DNA of 64,000 nucleotides from NCBI GenBank assembly GCA_023544645.1, contig JAMJFO010000003.1, positions 1-64,000 on the forward strand. Reading direction: 5' to 3'. This DNA is from Desulfobulbaceae bacterium. Lineage in GTDB: Bacteria; Desulfobacterota; Desulfobulbia; Desulfobulbales; Desulfobulbaceae. This document shows, one piece after another, positions 8,488 through 18,306 of this stretch. How positions within the stretch are numbered: position 1 is the first letter of the stretch; every line of letters starts with the position of its first letter. The notes beneath the pieces are model-generated. The model worked only from the letters and a program-made list of their open reading frames with translations. It did no database searches and was not told where the DNA came from. A program made the position numbers and the translations under genes.

Positions 8488-9858
8488 TCATGGATGAAAA
8501 ATTTGTTCCACCACGTCCTGCACGGTCCGGACCCCGATTATCAACATATTTTTGCTGCTGGTTTTTTCCTGACCCTGTTTGCTGGAGGCGGGCATGAGAA
8601 AAGTTTTGAATCCCAGCCGTTCAGCCTCCCGCAGCCGCATATCCATGCCGCCGACGGCCCGTACTTCACCGGCCAGGCCGACCTCGCCGCAGACAACGGT
8701 CTCCGGAGCAACGGTTTTTTCATAGAGACTTGAAAGCAGGGCAACAACGACACCGAGGTCCAGCGCCGGTTCATCGATGCGGATGCCGCCGGCGATATTC
8801 AAAAAGATGTCGTGATCATACAATGTGACCCCGAGTTTTTTTTCCAGTACGGCCGTCAGCAGGGCAAGGCGCTGGGGATCGGCGCCGATGGCCGTTCGCC
8901 GGGCCGTGCCGAGGCTGCTCGGGCTGACCAGCGCCTGGACCTCGACCAGGATGGGGCGGGTTCCCTCGACGCTCGGCAGTACGACGGAACCGGGCACGTT
9001 TACCGGACGTTCTGCCAGAAAAAGAGCGGAGGGATTTTCCACCTCGACAAGACCACTCTCCTTCATTTCAAAAACACCAATTTCGTTGGTGGAGCCGAAG
9101 CGGTTTTTCACCGTGCGCAGGATCCTGAAAACCTGACCGCGATCACCTTCAAAGTAGAGGACCGTATCCACCATATGTTCGAGAACCCTGGGCCCGGCAA
9201 GTGTCCCGTCCTTGGTTACATGACCGATGAGAATGACCGGCAGGCCGCTTCCTTTGGCCATGGCGACAAGCCGGGCGGTGGACTCCCTCACCTGGGTAAC
9301 GCTCCCGGGGGCGGACGCGACCTCCTCACTGTACATGGTCTGGATGGAATCGACGGCCAGGAGCGCGGGTTGAAGTTCCGCGGCCATGGCCACGATGGAT
9401 TCGACGCAATTTTCAGTGGCCAGATAGATCTGTTCCTGGCTGACGGCAAGCCGGTCGGCCCGCATCCTGATCTGTTCGGCCGATTCCTCCCCCGTCACAT
9501 ACAGGACATTCCGGTTGTCGGCAGCCAAGGCTGCAAGCAGCTGCAGGATAATGGTTGATTTGCCGATTCCGGGATCGCCGCCGATCAGGGTCATGGAGCC
9601 GGGCACGATTCCGCCGCCCAGTACCCTGTCCAGCTCTCCGATGCCGGTGATCAGCCGGGCCAAAGGCGCCTGGGAAGTCTGTTTCAGCGCCAGGACCCGG
9701 AAATCAGCCTTTGCCGATGAAAGTATCCGGGATGTCCGTTTCTCTTCAGCCAGGGTGTCCCATCCGCCGCAATCAGGACACCTGCCGAGCCATTTACGGC
9801 TTTGATAACCACACTGGTGGCAGACAAAACAAACCTGTTCTTTTTTCGATACAGTCAC
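8488..9858 (-). CDS. radA: DNA repair protein RadA (Sms)
   Basis: 456 residues from GTG 9858, which has GGGAGAAATC directly upstream. RadA is a RecA-like helicase that processes recombination intermediates. The order is N-terminal C4 zinc finger (CHQCGYQSRKWLGRCPDCGGW, residues ~10-31), RecA-type core with Walker A GGDPGIGKST, Walker B LLAVDSIQTMYSEE, the RadA signature KNRFGSTNEIGVF, and a C-terminal Lon-protease-like domain (about residue 290 on) without protease residues. The length is normal. The frame stays open upstream to 10167, and ATG 10083 with an AAGAGGTG site would add 75 residues with no RadA similarity (see findings). It is transcribed divergently from amrS. Confidence 0.95.
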   Translation of the reverse strand: MTVSKKEQVCFVCHQCGYQSRKWLGRCPDCGGWDTLAEEKRTSRILSSAKADFRVLALKQTSQAPLARLITGIGELDRVLGGGIVPGSMTLIGGDPGIGKSTIILQLLAALAADNRNVLYVTGEESAEQIRMRADRLAVSQEQIYLATENCVESIVAMAAELQPALLAVDSIQTMYSEEVASAPGSVTQVRESTARLVAMAKGSGLPVILIGHVTKDGTLAGPRVLEHMVDTVLYFEGDRGQVFRILRTVKNRFGSTNEIGVFEMKESGLVEVENPSALFLAERPVNVPGSVVLPSVEGTRPILVEVQALVSPSSLGTARRTAIGADPQRLALLTAVLEKKLGVTLYDHDIFLNIAGGIRIDEPALDLGVVVALLSSLYEKTVAPETVVCGEVGLAGEVRAVGGMDMRLREAERLGFKTFLMPASSKQGQEKTSSKNMLIIGVRTVQDVVEQIFHP

Positions 9859-10246
9859 GATTTCTCCCGATGAATGGAGCGGACAGGCCTCTTGGGCGGA
9901 TCCGCGGCACCATGTAGTTACTGCGCATGCAGGATAAAGCGCAATACGTGGTTCCTGCTCCGTGAATACGTACAACAGGATCAGATGATCGATCCATGGC
10001 GCCGATGTCCTGTGGGTGGTTACCCAGCATGTTTGCATGTTCCTGCCGGTAAAGGGCATGGGTTCTGCAAGCGACTTAAGCATTTTTTCACCTCTTTTAC
10101 AAGAAGGCAAAGGAAGATGAGCTTGAAGGACCGGTAGCAAGAATGATACAATAAAAGTATCTCTCAAAGACGCAGCATAGATGCAGTATTTTGCCGTAAA
10201 CCCTGGTGCCTTGAATAATAAGCATTCCGGGCAAGGAGAGGTTGTT
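9859..10246. other. intergenic region between radA and amrS
   Basis: 388 bases separating divergent genes. It should contain both promoters, but I cannot place a convincing pair of -35/-10 boxes. On the minus strand the radA frame stays open here, with an ATG at 10083 preceded by AAGAGGTG. On the plus strand, AAGGAGAGG at about 10232-10240 is the ribosome site of amrS. Confidence 0.5.
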
Positions 10247-11278
10247 ATGCACGAAGCTTTATTCTACCATGCCGGTGAAGACAAGCAGGTCTCCTGCAAC
10301 CTGTGCAGCCACCGATGCAGGATAAAACCGGGGAAACGCGGCATCTGCGGAGTCAGGGAAAACCGGGACGGTACCCTCTACAGCCTGGTGTATGGCAGAT
10401 TGGTGGCCGAAAACGCGGATCCCATCGAAAAAAAACCTCTTTTTCATTTTTTGCCCGGCAGTTTTTCCTACTCCATCTCAACGGTGGGATGTAATTTCCG
10501 CTGTCTTCACTGCCAGAATTTTACTATCTCCCAGTACCCCCATGACCATGACGGCCAGGTAACAGGAACTCACCGCAGCCCGGAGGAAGTCGCTGATGCA
10601 GCGGCACGGACCGGCTGCCGGAGCATCAGCTATACATATGTGGAACCGACGATTTTTTATGAATTTGCGCGGGACTGCGCGGTGCTTGCCCATGAACGGG
10701 GGATGAAAAATGTTTTTGTCAGCAACGGCTATATGACACCCGAGGTGACCCGTGATTTGGCGCCACTCCTGGATGCGATCAATATTGATATAAAGGCGTA
10801 TTCGGATGATTTTTACAAGAAGGTGTGCAAAGCCCGTTTGCAGCCGGTTCTGGACAGTGTCCGTCTGATGCATGAACTGGGAGTCTGGGTCGAGGTGACC
10901 ACCCTGGTCATTCCGGGATGGAACGATTCCGAACAGGAGCTTCGTGAAATAGCCCGGTTCATCAAGGGGGTCGATGCGGGCATGCCCTGGCACGTGACTG
11001 CCTTCCGACCCACATATAAAATGACCGATCGTCCGTCAACCCCTGTTGAAACCCTGAAGAAGGCAAGAAAGATCGGTATTGAAGAGGGACTGCAGTATGT
11101 TTTTGAAGGAAATGTTCCCGGCCATGGCGGAGAGAACACCTTCTGTCCATCCTGCCAGGCAGAGATAATAACCCGTTTCGGTTTCAGCATCAGCGACATA
11201 AAGATGACCGACGGCCGCTGTTCCAGCTGCGGAACAATCATCAGCGGCGTTTGGCAGGGTGAGCAAAAACCGTTTTGA
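10247..11278 (+). CDS. amrS: AmmeMemoRadiSam system radical SAM enzyme
   Basis: 343 residues from ATG 10247, chosen for its AAGGAGAGG site; an upstream in-frame start lacks one. The N-terminal part has a CNLCSHRCRIKPGKRGICGV cysteine block. The radical-SAM cluster motif CNFRCLHCQN (CxxxCxxC) lies near residue 80, and the C-terminal part has an additional zinc-like CPSCQAE...CSSCG pair. This order is typical of the radical-SAM member of the AMMECR1/Memo/radical-SAM trio, found in many anaerobes; its reaction is not established. Neither of the two usual partner genes lies in this window. It is coupled to a nitroreductase gene. Confidence 0.88.
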   Translation: MHEALFYHAGEDKQVSCNLCSHRCRIKPGKRGICGVRENRDGTLYSLVYGRLVAENADPIEKKPLFHFLPGSFSYSISTVGCNFRCLHCQNFTISQYPHDHDGQVTGTHRSPEEVADAAARTGCRSISYTYVEPTIFYEFARDCAVLAHERGMKNVFVSNGYMTPEVTRDLAPLLDAINIDIKAYSDDFYKKVCKARLQPVLDSVRLMHELGVWVEVTTLVIPGWNDSEQELREIARFIKGVDAGMPWHVTAFRPTYKMTDRPSTPVETLKKARKIGIEEGLQYVFEGNVPGHGGENTFCPSCQAEIITRFGFSISDIKMTDGRCSSCGTIISGVWQGEQKPF

Positions 11279-11295
11279 AGGCGAGAGGAATGAGA

Positions 11296-11853
11296 ATGGA
11301 TACAGTGATGGAGGTCATAACCGGCCGTCGGAGCATCCGGCGGTATACCAGCGAAGACGTGCCGCCGCAGGTTCTGGAGGATATTTTCGCAGCAGTACGA
11401 TGGGCCCCTTCCTGGGCCAACACTCAGTGCTGGGAGATTGTGGTGGTCAGCGATCAACAGATAAAAGAACAGCTCCAGGGGGTGTTGTCACCAAAAAATC
11501 CTGCCTGCCTGGCTATGATAAACGCTCCGCTGGTGCTGGCGGTCTGTGGTAAAAATAAAGTTTCCGGTTTCTACAAAGGTGAGGCTGTTACCAGGCATGG
11601 GGACTGGAAGCTCTACGACCTGGGCCTGGCCACCCAGAATATCCTTCTTGCCGCCGCCTCCCATGGTCTGGGAACGGTGGTGGTCGGCGCCTTTGATCAT
11701 GAAAAAGCCGCCGGGATCCTTGCTCTGCCTGAAGATGTTGAGGTCGTTACCCTTGTGCCCCTGGGATATCCTGATCATGCGCCCGGCCCGCCCGGACGGA
11801 AAGCATTGGCAGAATTCGTCCACCGGAACCAATACGGATCCCTCCACGAATAA
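11296..11853 (+). CDS. nitroreductase family flavoprotein
   Basis: About 185 residues. The family start MEVITGRRSIRRYTSEDVPP binds the FMN phosphate through the RRSIRRY arginines. WAPSWANTQCWEIVVVSD follows, and LGLATQNILLAAASHGLGTVVVGAFD forms the dimer/FMN core. It should be an FMN-dependent NAD(P)H oxidoreductase working as a homodimer in the cytoplasm; the substrate is unknown. The frame overlaps the end of amrS if the TTG at 11275 is used. ATG 11296 is preferred because GAGAGGA lies at the right distance. The overlap or very short gap implies co-transcription with amrS. Confidence 0.88.
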   Translation: MDTVMEVITGRRSIRRYTSEDVPPQVLEDIFAAVRWAPSWANTQCWEIVVVSDQQIKEQLQGVLSPKNPACLAMINAPLVLAVCGKNKVSGFYKGEAVTRHGDWKLYDLGLATQNILLAAASHGLGTVVVGAFDHEKAAGILALPEDVEVVTLVPLGYPDHAPGPPGRKALAEFVHRNQYGSLHE

Positions 11854-11861
11854 ATGACTAG

Positions 11862-12037
11862 CCCGCATTTCTCACCACTTTCCTACTGCAAGCCTGTATA
11901 TCGGCTCCCCACAAGCATTTCCTCGGTCAAGGGTGCTCGACATACCGTCAAGTATGCCTGCGCCCCCTTTTGGTCGGAAACGCTTGTGGGAAACCAATCT
12001 CCGGGCTTTCGTAACGAAAACTGTTGAGAAATGCGGG
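11862..12037. repeat. palindromic repeat element, copy A (176 bp)
   Basis: The ends are perfect 13-base inverted repeats: CCCGCATTTCTCA (11862-11874) and TGAGAAATGCGGG (12025-12037). Inside is a long imperfect hairpin: CCCACAAGCATTTCC-like sequence at 11909-11925 pairs with GGAAACGCTTGTGGG near 11979-11993, with a GACATAC/GTATG core around 11939-11955. Related copies occur at 43467-43640 and 53307-53354. The right end contains the ATG used by the following MFS gene. Confidence 0.85.
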
Positions 12038-13194
12038 ACAGGGAAGGTGTCGAGCGGTTCTGGGTCTTGACCGCAGCTGCTCTGAACGTTTTTGTTCTGT
12101 ATGCTCCCCAGCCTCTGCTTCCTTTTTTTGGCAGCCTGTACGGTGTGAATGAACCGACTGCCGGTCTCATAATGACGGCGACCATGCTGCCGCTGGCCAT
12201 TGCCCCTCTCTCCTATGGTTACCTCCTGGGGTATGTACAGGTCCTGGGACTGCTGAGACTCTCACTGCTCCTGCTGGCCATCCTCACCGCCCTTACCGGT
12301 TTTGTTCAGACTTTTCCTCAGCTGTTGATTGTGCGTTTTCTGCAGGGGATGATTATTCCCGCCTCTTTAACCGCGGTGATGGCTTTTCTCGCCCAGTCCG
12401 GAAAGCCCGGCGCCAGTCTGCAGCGGGCCATGTCTTTGTATGTTGCCGCAACAATTTCCGGCGGCTTCCTGGGACGTTTGCTGGCGGGGGCCAGTTCAGC
12501 CGTTATTCACTGGCAGACTTTTTTTTATCTTCTGGCGGTGATACTTGCTTTCTGCTGTTATATGATCCAGCCCCGGCAGACCGCCAGGTCGGCAGTGGGA
12601 AAATCCGCTCCATTGGATCGATCCCTGGCCGCTCTGGCCGCCGTTCGCCCCTGCCTGCCGGTGTACCTGGCTATTTTTCTGTTGTTTTTTGTTTTCTGCG
12701 GCGCGCTTAATTTTTTGCCGTTCAGGACCATGGAACTGACAGGGAGCAGGTCAGGGCTGCTTGTCGGGGTAATGTATTGTGGTTACATTACCGGTATTGC
12801 CACGTCAATGGGGGCAGGAAAGATCATTAATCTGGCCGGTTCCGAGGCCCGGGTGATGATCGGCGGGTATCTTCTGTTCGTTGCCGCATTGCTCGGCATG
12901 CTCATACCGCACACGATCCTGCTGTTTCTACTGCTGTTTCCATTTTGCGGGGCCATGTTTCTTGTCCACTGTGTGGCGACGGCGGTGGTGAACAGCAGGG
13001 CCGAGGGCAACAGAGGAATGGCCAGCGCTCTTTATGTCTCCAGTTATTACTGCGGCGGAGTACTGGGATCCTATTTCCCCGGGTTCATTTTCAACGGACT
13101 GGGATGGGGAACAATGGTTGCAGCCCTTGCGGCCTTTGCTCTTCTTGGGGTGGCTTTTCTCGCTGTATTTTTCCGGACAACGCCAAAAAAGTAA
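12031..13194 (+). CDS. MFS efflux transporter
   Basis: 387 residues with about twelve hydrophobic segments, typical of a major facilitator superfamily exporter (arabinose-efflux/YnfM type). The first helix reads LTAAALNVFVLYAPQPLLPF, and the family LYGVNEPTAGLIMTATMLPL and cytoplasmic loop 2-3 are recognisable, although the usual GxxxDRxGRR motif is replaced by LLGYVQVLGLLR. The substrate is unknown. The only upstream ATG (12031) lies inside the right end of repeat copy A (GAGAAATGCGGG), with no Shine-Dalgarno before it; TTG 12067 is a possible internal start. The first residues MRDREGVERFW are hydrophilic and may not be native to the family. Confidence 0.85.
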   Translation: MRDREGVERFWVLTAAALNVFVLYAPQPLLPFFGSLYGVNEPTAGLIMTATMLPLAIAPLSYGYLLGYVQVLGLLRLSLLLLAILTALTGFVQTFPQLLIVRFLQGMIIPASLTAVMAFLAQSGKPGASLQRAMSLYVAATISGGFLGRLLAGASSAVIHWQTFFYLLAVILAFCCYMIQPRQTARSAVGKSAPLDRSLAALAAVRPCLPVYLAIFLLFFVFCGALNFLPFRTMELTGSRSGLLVGVMYCGYITGIATSMGAGKIINLAGSEARVMIGGYLLFVAALLGMLIPHTILLFLLLFPFCGAMFLVHCVATAVVNSRAEGNRGMASALYVSSYYCGGVLGSYFPGFIFNGLGWGTMVAALAAFALLGVAFLAVFFRTTPKK

Positions 13195-13286
13195 AAAACG
13201 GGATGGTAGTTTTTCCCGCTGGATTTCGAAGGTGACCGGTCGGTGGCGTTCTCCTTGGAGCAAGCGATGATTAACTGAAATTACGG

Positions 13287-13598
13287 CTAGATGTCGCCTT
13301 CCAGATCATCTTCATCATCTTCATTGTCATCATCGGTTTCTGTTTCCTCATCGTCCGGTGAGATTTCGGGCGTCGCGTCGTACTCGTCATCGCGTTCCGA
13401 TTTGGGGATTTTTGCTTCCGGCAGAACGAAATCACGAATTTTTTCTATTTCATCCGCAAGTAAAGGGTCTTGCCGGCATACATCGCAATATTGGATATGC
13501 TTGTCGGCAAATTGCATCATGCGTGCCGGGGCCATGGTTTCTTCCTGTACATGAAGATACCAGTCCTTCATGAGGCGTATGAGTTGATTACACTGCAT
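13287..13598 (-). CDS. small protein with acidic tail and CxxC motif
   Basis: 103 residues. The N-terminal half is helical and holds HIQYCDVCRQDP, together with a Cys at residue 3; H-x3-C-x2-C could bind a metal. The C-terminal 40 residues are almost entirely Asp/Glu (DDEETETDDDNEDDEDDLEG). There is no signal peptide or membrane segment. I do not recognise a function, but similar short proteins with acidic tails are common in Desulfobacterota and may be nucleic-acid or chaperone associated. It lies alone between the MFS gene and selC, on the opposite strand from both. Confidence 0.6.
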   Translation of the reverse strand: MQCNQLIRLMKDWYLHVQEETMAPARMMQFADKHIQYCDVCRQDPLLADEIEKIRDFVLPEAKIPKSERDDEYDATPEISPDDEETETDDDNEDDEDDLEGDI

Positions 13599-13726
13599 GG
13601 AAAATCCGGGACGGCAGCGTCCTCTCCTGTATTAAATTCAACTGTGGTTAATCTGTCGCAAATGAATATGAACAATAATAAAAAGTTGTTTTTCAGGTCA
13701 ACAATTATTAGAGTGCCTGTCACCGT

Positions 13727-13824
13727 GGAAGTGGATAGGGCGCTGGTGGCCCTCCCGGACTTCAAATCCGGTGCGCCGGGTGAACAGCCTGGCGGGTGGG
13801 TTCGATTCCCATGCACTTCCGCCA
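13727..13824 (+). tRNA. selC: tRNA-Sec (anticodon UCA)
   Basis: 98 bases including an encoded CCA. The acceptor stem pairs GGAAGTG at 13727 with CACTTCC before GCCA. There is a long D arm (GGGCGCTGGTGGCCC), an anticodon stem-loop CCGGACTTCAAATCCGG with anticodon TCA, a long variable arm (GCGCCGGGTGAACAGCCTGGCGG) and a T arm GGGTTCGATTCCC. The UCA anticodon, the long acceptor/variable arms and the total length identify selenocysteine tRNA rather than tRNA-Ser. It implies that the organism inserts selenocysteine at UGA; selA, selB and selD are not in the window. Its 3' end lies seven bases from the 3' end of glyQ on the other strand. Confidence 0.95.
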
Positions 13825-13831
13825 CTTTTTT

Positions 13832-14737
13832 TCATGTATGCATCCCCGCTCCGGAGATTCTTTCTTTTTTTTCGTGCAGCAGGGGATAGCCCATTGCTTC
13901 CCGCTGTTCAAGGTATCGTTGAGCGACCTTTCTGGCTATATTGCGAATGCGGCCGATATATCTGGTCCGCTCCGCCACGCTTATTGCCTTGCGGGCATCC
14001 AGCAGATTGAAGGTGTGCGAGCATTTGAGGCAGTAATCGTAGCCTGGAAGTATCAGGCCTTTGTCGATCAGCTGCAGTGCGTCACGCTCGTAATGATCAA
14101 ATGAAGCGGTCAGGTCGGCTATGTTTGCCTCTTCAAAATTAAAGGCGGAGAATTCCTTTTCAGCCTGGTGGAAGATCTGTCCATAGGTCACATCCTCATT
14201 CCAGGCGATATCATACACGGAATCGACTTTCTGCAGGTACATGGCGATACGCTCAAGACCGTAGGTGATCTCAACGGTGATCGGTTTTAAATCAATGGAG
14301 CCTGCCTGCTGGAAATAAGTGAACTGGGTTATCTCCATGCCGTCAAGCCATACCTCCCAGCCCAGCCCCCAGGCGCCGAGAGTTGGTGATTCCCAGTCGT
14401 CCTCGACAAAACGGATATCATGCTCCAGCAGGTTGAGTCCGAACCGCTTAAGGCTTTCAAGGTACATGTCCTGAATTTCCTTGGGAGAGGGCTTGAGGAC
14501 AACCTGGTACTGGTAATAATGCTGCAGACGGTTGGGATTCTCGCCGTACCTGCCGTCCGTGGGGCGTCTGGACGGCTGGACATATGACGCTTTCCAGGGC
14601 TCGGGTCCGAGACTCCGGAGCAGGGTGGCCGGATGGAACGTTCCGGCTCCGACTTCCATGTCATATGGCTGCAGAACCACGCATCCGGCCGAGGCCCAGT
14701 AGGAGTTGAGTTCTTTGATAATATCCTGGAAATACAT
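13832..14737 (-). CDS. glyQ: glycyl-tRNA synthetase alpha subunit
   Basis: 301 residues, a normal length. It is the class II catalytic subunit of the alpha2-beta2 glycyl-tRNA synthetase: [20 protein letters not shown] at the start, [20 protein letters not shown] and [20 protein letters not shown] (motif 2 region), and [15 protein letters not shown] (motif 3) are all present. It activates glycine and needs the beta subunit (glyS) to charge tRNA. In most genomes glyS follows directly; here the region after glyQ is occupied by selC on the opposite strand, so glyS must be elsewhere. Confidence 0.97.
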   Translation of the reverse strand: MYFQDIIKELNSYWASAGCVVLQPYDMEVGAGTFHPATLLRSLGPEPWKASYVQPSRRPTDGRYGENPNRLQHYYQYQVVLKPSPKEIQDMYLESLKRFGLNLLEHDIRFVEDDWESPTLGAWGLGWEVWLDGMEITQFTYFQQAGSIDLKPITVEITYGLERIAMYLQKVDSVYDIAWNEDVTYGQIFHQAEKEFSAFNFEEANIADLTASFDHYERDALQLIDKGLILPGYDYCLKCSHTFNLLDARKAISVAERTRYIGRIRNIARKVAQRYLEQREAMGYPLLHEKKERISGAGMHT

Positions 14738-14850
14738 GTCAGAAAATACTTATCCGTATTGATTCCTGATGAAATATGAATACAAGTAAACTGAGACATT
14801 ACCATAGCAGATTTATGCGGTAAACGATTTTATTCAAGGAAACGGGACAC

Positions 14851-15279
14851 ATGATACAACTTCCTTCCATTGGGGAAATTCAGGCTGTTTTGCGCAAGTA
14901 TTCGGTGATCGCCATGGTCGGCCTCTCGCCCAAGCCTGTTCGGCCAAGCCACCGGGTCGCTCAATACATGCGTATGGCTGGATACCGGATAATTCCGGTC
15001 AACCCCGGTCATGCGGAAATCCTTGGCCTGCAGTGTTATCCTGACTTGTTGTCTGTGCCGGAAGATATCGACATCGTGAATATCTTCCGCCGCTCGGACC
15101 AGGTGCTGCCGGTGGTTCAGGATGCGATTACCGTGAAGGCAAAAGTGATCTGGATGCAGGAAGGCGTCGTCAATGAACAGGCGGCAAAACTGGCGGAAGA
15201 ACACGGACTGGTCGTTATCATGGACAGGTGCATAATGGTGGATCACCGGCAATACTATCATAGCCCTGACGAGGTGTAA
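14851..15279 (+). CDS. CoA-binding domain protein (YccU type)
   Basis: 142 residues forming one Rossmann-like CoA-binding domain. It starts with the usual lead-in [20 protein letters not shown] and continues with [68 protein letters not shown] and the closing IMVDHRQY. It is the stand-alone form related to the N-terminal part of succinyl-CoA synthetase alpha. It probably binds CoA or an acyl-CoA in the cytoplasm; no enzyme activity is established. Its stop overlaps the start of uvrA (TAATG), so the two are translationally coupled. Confidence 0.88.
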   Translation: MIQLPSIGEIQAVLRKYSVIAMVGLSPKPVRPSHRVAQYMRMAGYRIIPVNPGHAEILGLQCYPDLLSVPEDIDIVNIFRRSDQVLPVVQDAITVKAKVIWMQEGVVNEQAAKLAEEHGLVVIMDRCIMVDHRQYYHSPDEV

Positions 15280-18119
15280 TGGAACCGCAATTTCTCAGCA
15301 TCCGGGGAGCACGGATGCATAATCTGAAGAATATTGACGTTGACCTGCCCCGGAACCGGCTGATCGTTTTTACCGGACTTTCCGGCTCCGGCAAGTCGAC
15401 TCTCGCCTTTGATACCCTGTATGCGGAAGGCCAGCGTCGCTATGTTGAGTCGCTTTCCACCTATGCCCGTCAGTTTCTTGGCCAGATGGACAAGCCGGAG
15501 GTTGATTCCCTGGAAGGGCTGTCCCCGGCCGTCTCCATAGAACAGAAAACAACGAGTAAAAACCCGCGCTCAACGGTAGGCACCGTGACCGAAGTGTATG
15601 ATTACCTTCGCCTCCTCTTTGCCCGCGCCGGAGTTCCTCATTGCCCGGAATGCGGGCAGGAAATCTGTTCCCAGTCTGTTGAAGATATGGTGGTGTCGCT
15701 GATGAGCCGGCCCGATGGCGAAAAGGTCATTCTACTTGCCCCGCTGGTGGCAAGACGCAAGGGGCAGCATGAAAAGGTTTTTGATCGTCTCCGCAAGGAT
15801 GGATTTGTCCGGGTTCGGGTGAACGGAACCATTGCCAACCTTTCTGATCCTATATCACTGGACAAGAAAAAACACCATACCATTGAGGTGGTGGTTGACC
15901 GGCTTGTGATCAACCGGGAAGTGCGTCGGCGTCTTGAGGAATCAGTCGCCACGGCAGTCAGGTTGAGTGAAGGATCCATGCTGGCATACTTCCCCGATCG
16001 GGATGAAGAGCAATTTTTCAGTGAATCCGCAGCGTGCGATCGCTGTGGCGTGTCGGTTCCGGAGCTGTCCACCCAGCTGTTTTCATTCAATAATCCACAG
16101 GGGGCGTGCCCGGAATGCAGCGGTTTGGGGGTTCGGCAGTTTTTTGATCCTGAACTGGTGGTGCCGGACTCTTCCCTGAGCCTCCTGGATGGTGCCATCG
16201 CCGCCTGGAGCACCAGGACCCTCTCCAGCTACAGCGGCCAGATGCTTGCTTCGCTGGCCGCGCATTACGGGTTTGACCTAAATGTTCCGTTCCGGAAACT
16301 GGGATCCCGCATCCAGGACATCATCCTGTATGGGTCCGGGAAGGAGTCCATTGAGTTCCGATACCGGAAGGGAAGGCGCAAGCTTGTTTCCCAGGTTATT
16401 TTTGAAGGGGTGCTGCCGCAGCTGGAGCGACGCTTTCATGAAACAGCCTCACCGATGATCCGGGAGGAACTGGGCCGTTTCATCAATGAACAGCCCTGCC
16501 CGGTCTGTTACGGCGCCCGGCTGAAACAGGAGGCGCTGGCGGTGCGGATAGGGCCATGGTCGATCATAGAGCTGACCAGGCTGTCAATAACCCGGCTGAT
16601 GAATGAAATAGATGCATTCGCCTTTTCCGAGCGGCAGCAGATTATTTCCCAACCGATTCTGAAGGAGGTGGTAGCCAGGCTCAGCTTTCTTCGGGATGTG
16701 GGACTAGGATATCTCACCCTGGATCGAAAGGCCGGCACCCTATCAGGCGGGGAGGCCCAGCGTATCAGGCTGGCTTCGCAGATCGGCTCACGTCTGGCCG
16801 GGGTTCTCTATATCCTGGATGAACCGAGCATCGGTCTGCATCAGCGGGACAACGCCAAGCTGATCAAAACTCTTGAAAGTCTCCGTGATCTCGGCAACAC
16901 GGTCATTGTTGTTGAACACGATACCGATACCATTGCCTCTGCCGATCATGTGCTGGACATGGGGCCCGGCGCTGGAGTGCATGGCGGCCGGGTGATCTAT
17001 TCCGGCAGTGTCCCTGGCCTGCTGGATTGTGAACAGTCGTTGACCGGAGGCTATCTGGCAGGCCGGCTGGAGATCGCCATTCCGAAGGCAAGACGGAAAG
17101 TGAGAAAGTCCGCGGCATACCGGATTACGGTTAAAAATACCACTGTGAATAATCTGCAGAACCTGACCGTGGCTTTTCCCCTGAGGGTGCTGACCTGTGT
17201 CACAGGTGTCTCCGGTTCCGGCAAGAGTTCGCTGGTGATCGAGACCCTGTATAAACGGGTACGTAATGCGCTGCAGGGAGAACGGCCGGGAAAAGACGGC
17301 CATCTTGCCGGCATCGCCAATATCGACAAGGTGATCGACATAGACCAGAGCCCCATCGGCCGGACTCCGCGTTCCAATCCGGCCACCTATACCGGAGTCA
17401 TGACTCCGGTTCGCGAACTGCTTGCCCGCCTGCCTGAATCGCGGGCCCGAGGGTATAAGCCGGGGCGCTTCAGTTTCAACCTCAAGGGAGGGCGTTGTGA
17501 ATCCTGTGAAGGTGACGGGGTAATCAGGATCGCCATGCACTTCCTGCCTGATATATTCGTTACCTGCGAACAGTGCAAGGGAAAGCGCTACAATAGGGAA
17601 ACCCTGGAGATACGGTACCGCGACAAAAACATAGCGGATATCCTGGCAATGACCGTTGAAGAGGCGCTTGATTTTTTCCGTAATATTCCGCCGATTAAAC
17701 GGCGGCTGCAAACCGTTTTTGATGTAGGCCTCGGGTATATTACCCTGGGCCAGTCATCGGTAACCTTGTCCGGCGGCGAAGCGCAGCGGGTCAAACTGGC
17801 CAAGGAACTGAGCCGCCAGAGTACGGGCCGCACGTTATACATTCTTGATGAACCGACCACCGGACTGCATCCGGCTGATATCCAGTATTTGCTCAAGGTG
17901 CTGGGCCGACTCGTTGATAACGGCAATACCGTGGTGGTGATTGAGCATAACCTTGATGTCATCAAAACAGCGGATTATGTAATAGATGTCGGCCCCGAGG
18001 GAGGGGACCGGGGCGGTCGGATCGTTGCCAGCGGAACGCCCGAGCAAGTTGCCCGCTGCGACGACTCCTTTACCGGGATGTTCCTCAAGCAGACCCTGCA
18101 GAAAAACGTGCGGCCATGA
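15279..18119 (+). CDS. uvrA: excinuclease ABC subunit A
   Basis: 946 residues, full length for UvrA, the damage-recognition ATPase of nucleotide excision repair. It has two ABC ATPase halves. The first has Walker [21 protein letters not shown], a zinc module (CPECGQEIC...CDRCG...CPECSG), signature [17 protein letters not shown] and Walker [13 protein letters not shown]. The second has Walker [19 protein letters not shown], zinc finger CESCEGDG...CEQCKG, signature [16 protein letters not shown] and [12 protein letters not shown]. The ATG overlaps the stop of the CoA-binding gene. uvrB and uvrC are not in the window. Confidence 0.98.
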   Translation: MEPQFLSIRGARMHNLKNIDVDLPRNRLIVFTGLSGSGKSTLAFDTLYAEGQRRYVESLSTYARQFLGQMDKPEVDSLEGLSPAVSIEQKTTSKNPRSTVGTVTEVYDYLRLLFARAGVPHCPECGQEICSQSVEDMVVSLMSRPDGEKVILLAPLVARRKGQHEKVFDRLRKDGFVRVRVNGTIANLSDPISLDKKKHHTIEVVVDRLVINREVRRRLEESVATAVRLSEGSMLAYFPDRDEEQFFSESAACDRCGVSVPELSTQLFSFNNPQGACPECSGLGVRQFFDPELVVPDSSLSLLDGAIAAWSTRTLSSYSGQMLASLAAHYGFDLNVPFRKLGSRIQDIILYGSGKESIEFRYRKGRRKLVSQVIFEGVLPQLERRFHETASPMIREELGRFINEQPCPVCYGARLKQEALAVRIGPWSIIELTRLSITRLMNEIDAFAFSERQQIISQPILKEVVARLSFLRDVGLGYLTLDRKAGTLSGGEAQRIRLASQIGSRLAGVLYILDEPSIGLHQRDNAKLIKTLESLRDLGNTVIVVEHDTDTIASADHVLDMGPGAGVHGGRVIYSGSVPGLLDCEQSLTGGYLAGRLEIAIPKARRKVRKSAAYRITVKNTTVNNLQNLTVAFPLRVLTCVTGVSGSGKSSLVIETLYKRVRNALQGERPGKDGHLAGIANIDKVIDIDQSPIGRTPRSNPATYTGVMTPVRELLARLPESRARGYKPGRFSFNLKGGRCESCEGDGVIRIAMHFLPDIFVTCEQCKGKRYNRETLEIRYRDKNIADILAMTVEEALDFFRNIPPIKRRLQTVFDVGLGYITLGQSSVTLSGGEAQRVKLAKELSRQSTGRTLYILDEPTTGLHPADIQYLLKVLGRLVDNGNTVVVIEHNLDVIKTADYVIDVGPEGGDRGGRIVASGTPEQVARCDDSFTGMFLKQTLQKNVRP

Positions 18120-18306
18120 CATATTGCTGTTTCTCCTTGCGTACTTTCATTTTTGCGTTAAAAAGAGGCACGGCAATCAATAATTGATAAGCTCGTAAAA
18201 AGTAAAAACCTGCCGGGCATTATGCTCTTGCACAGAGCTGTCACGCTGATCCATTGTGTTTGCGATTTTTTGTGATACCGGCAACAATTTAATTGAAAGG
18301 AAGAAA

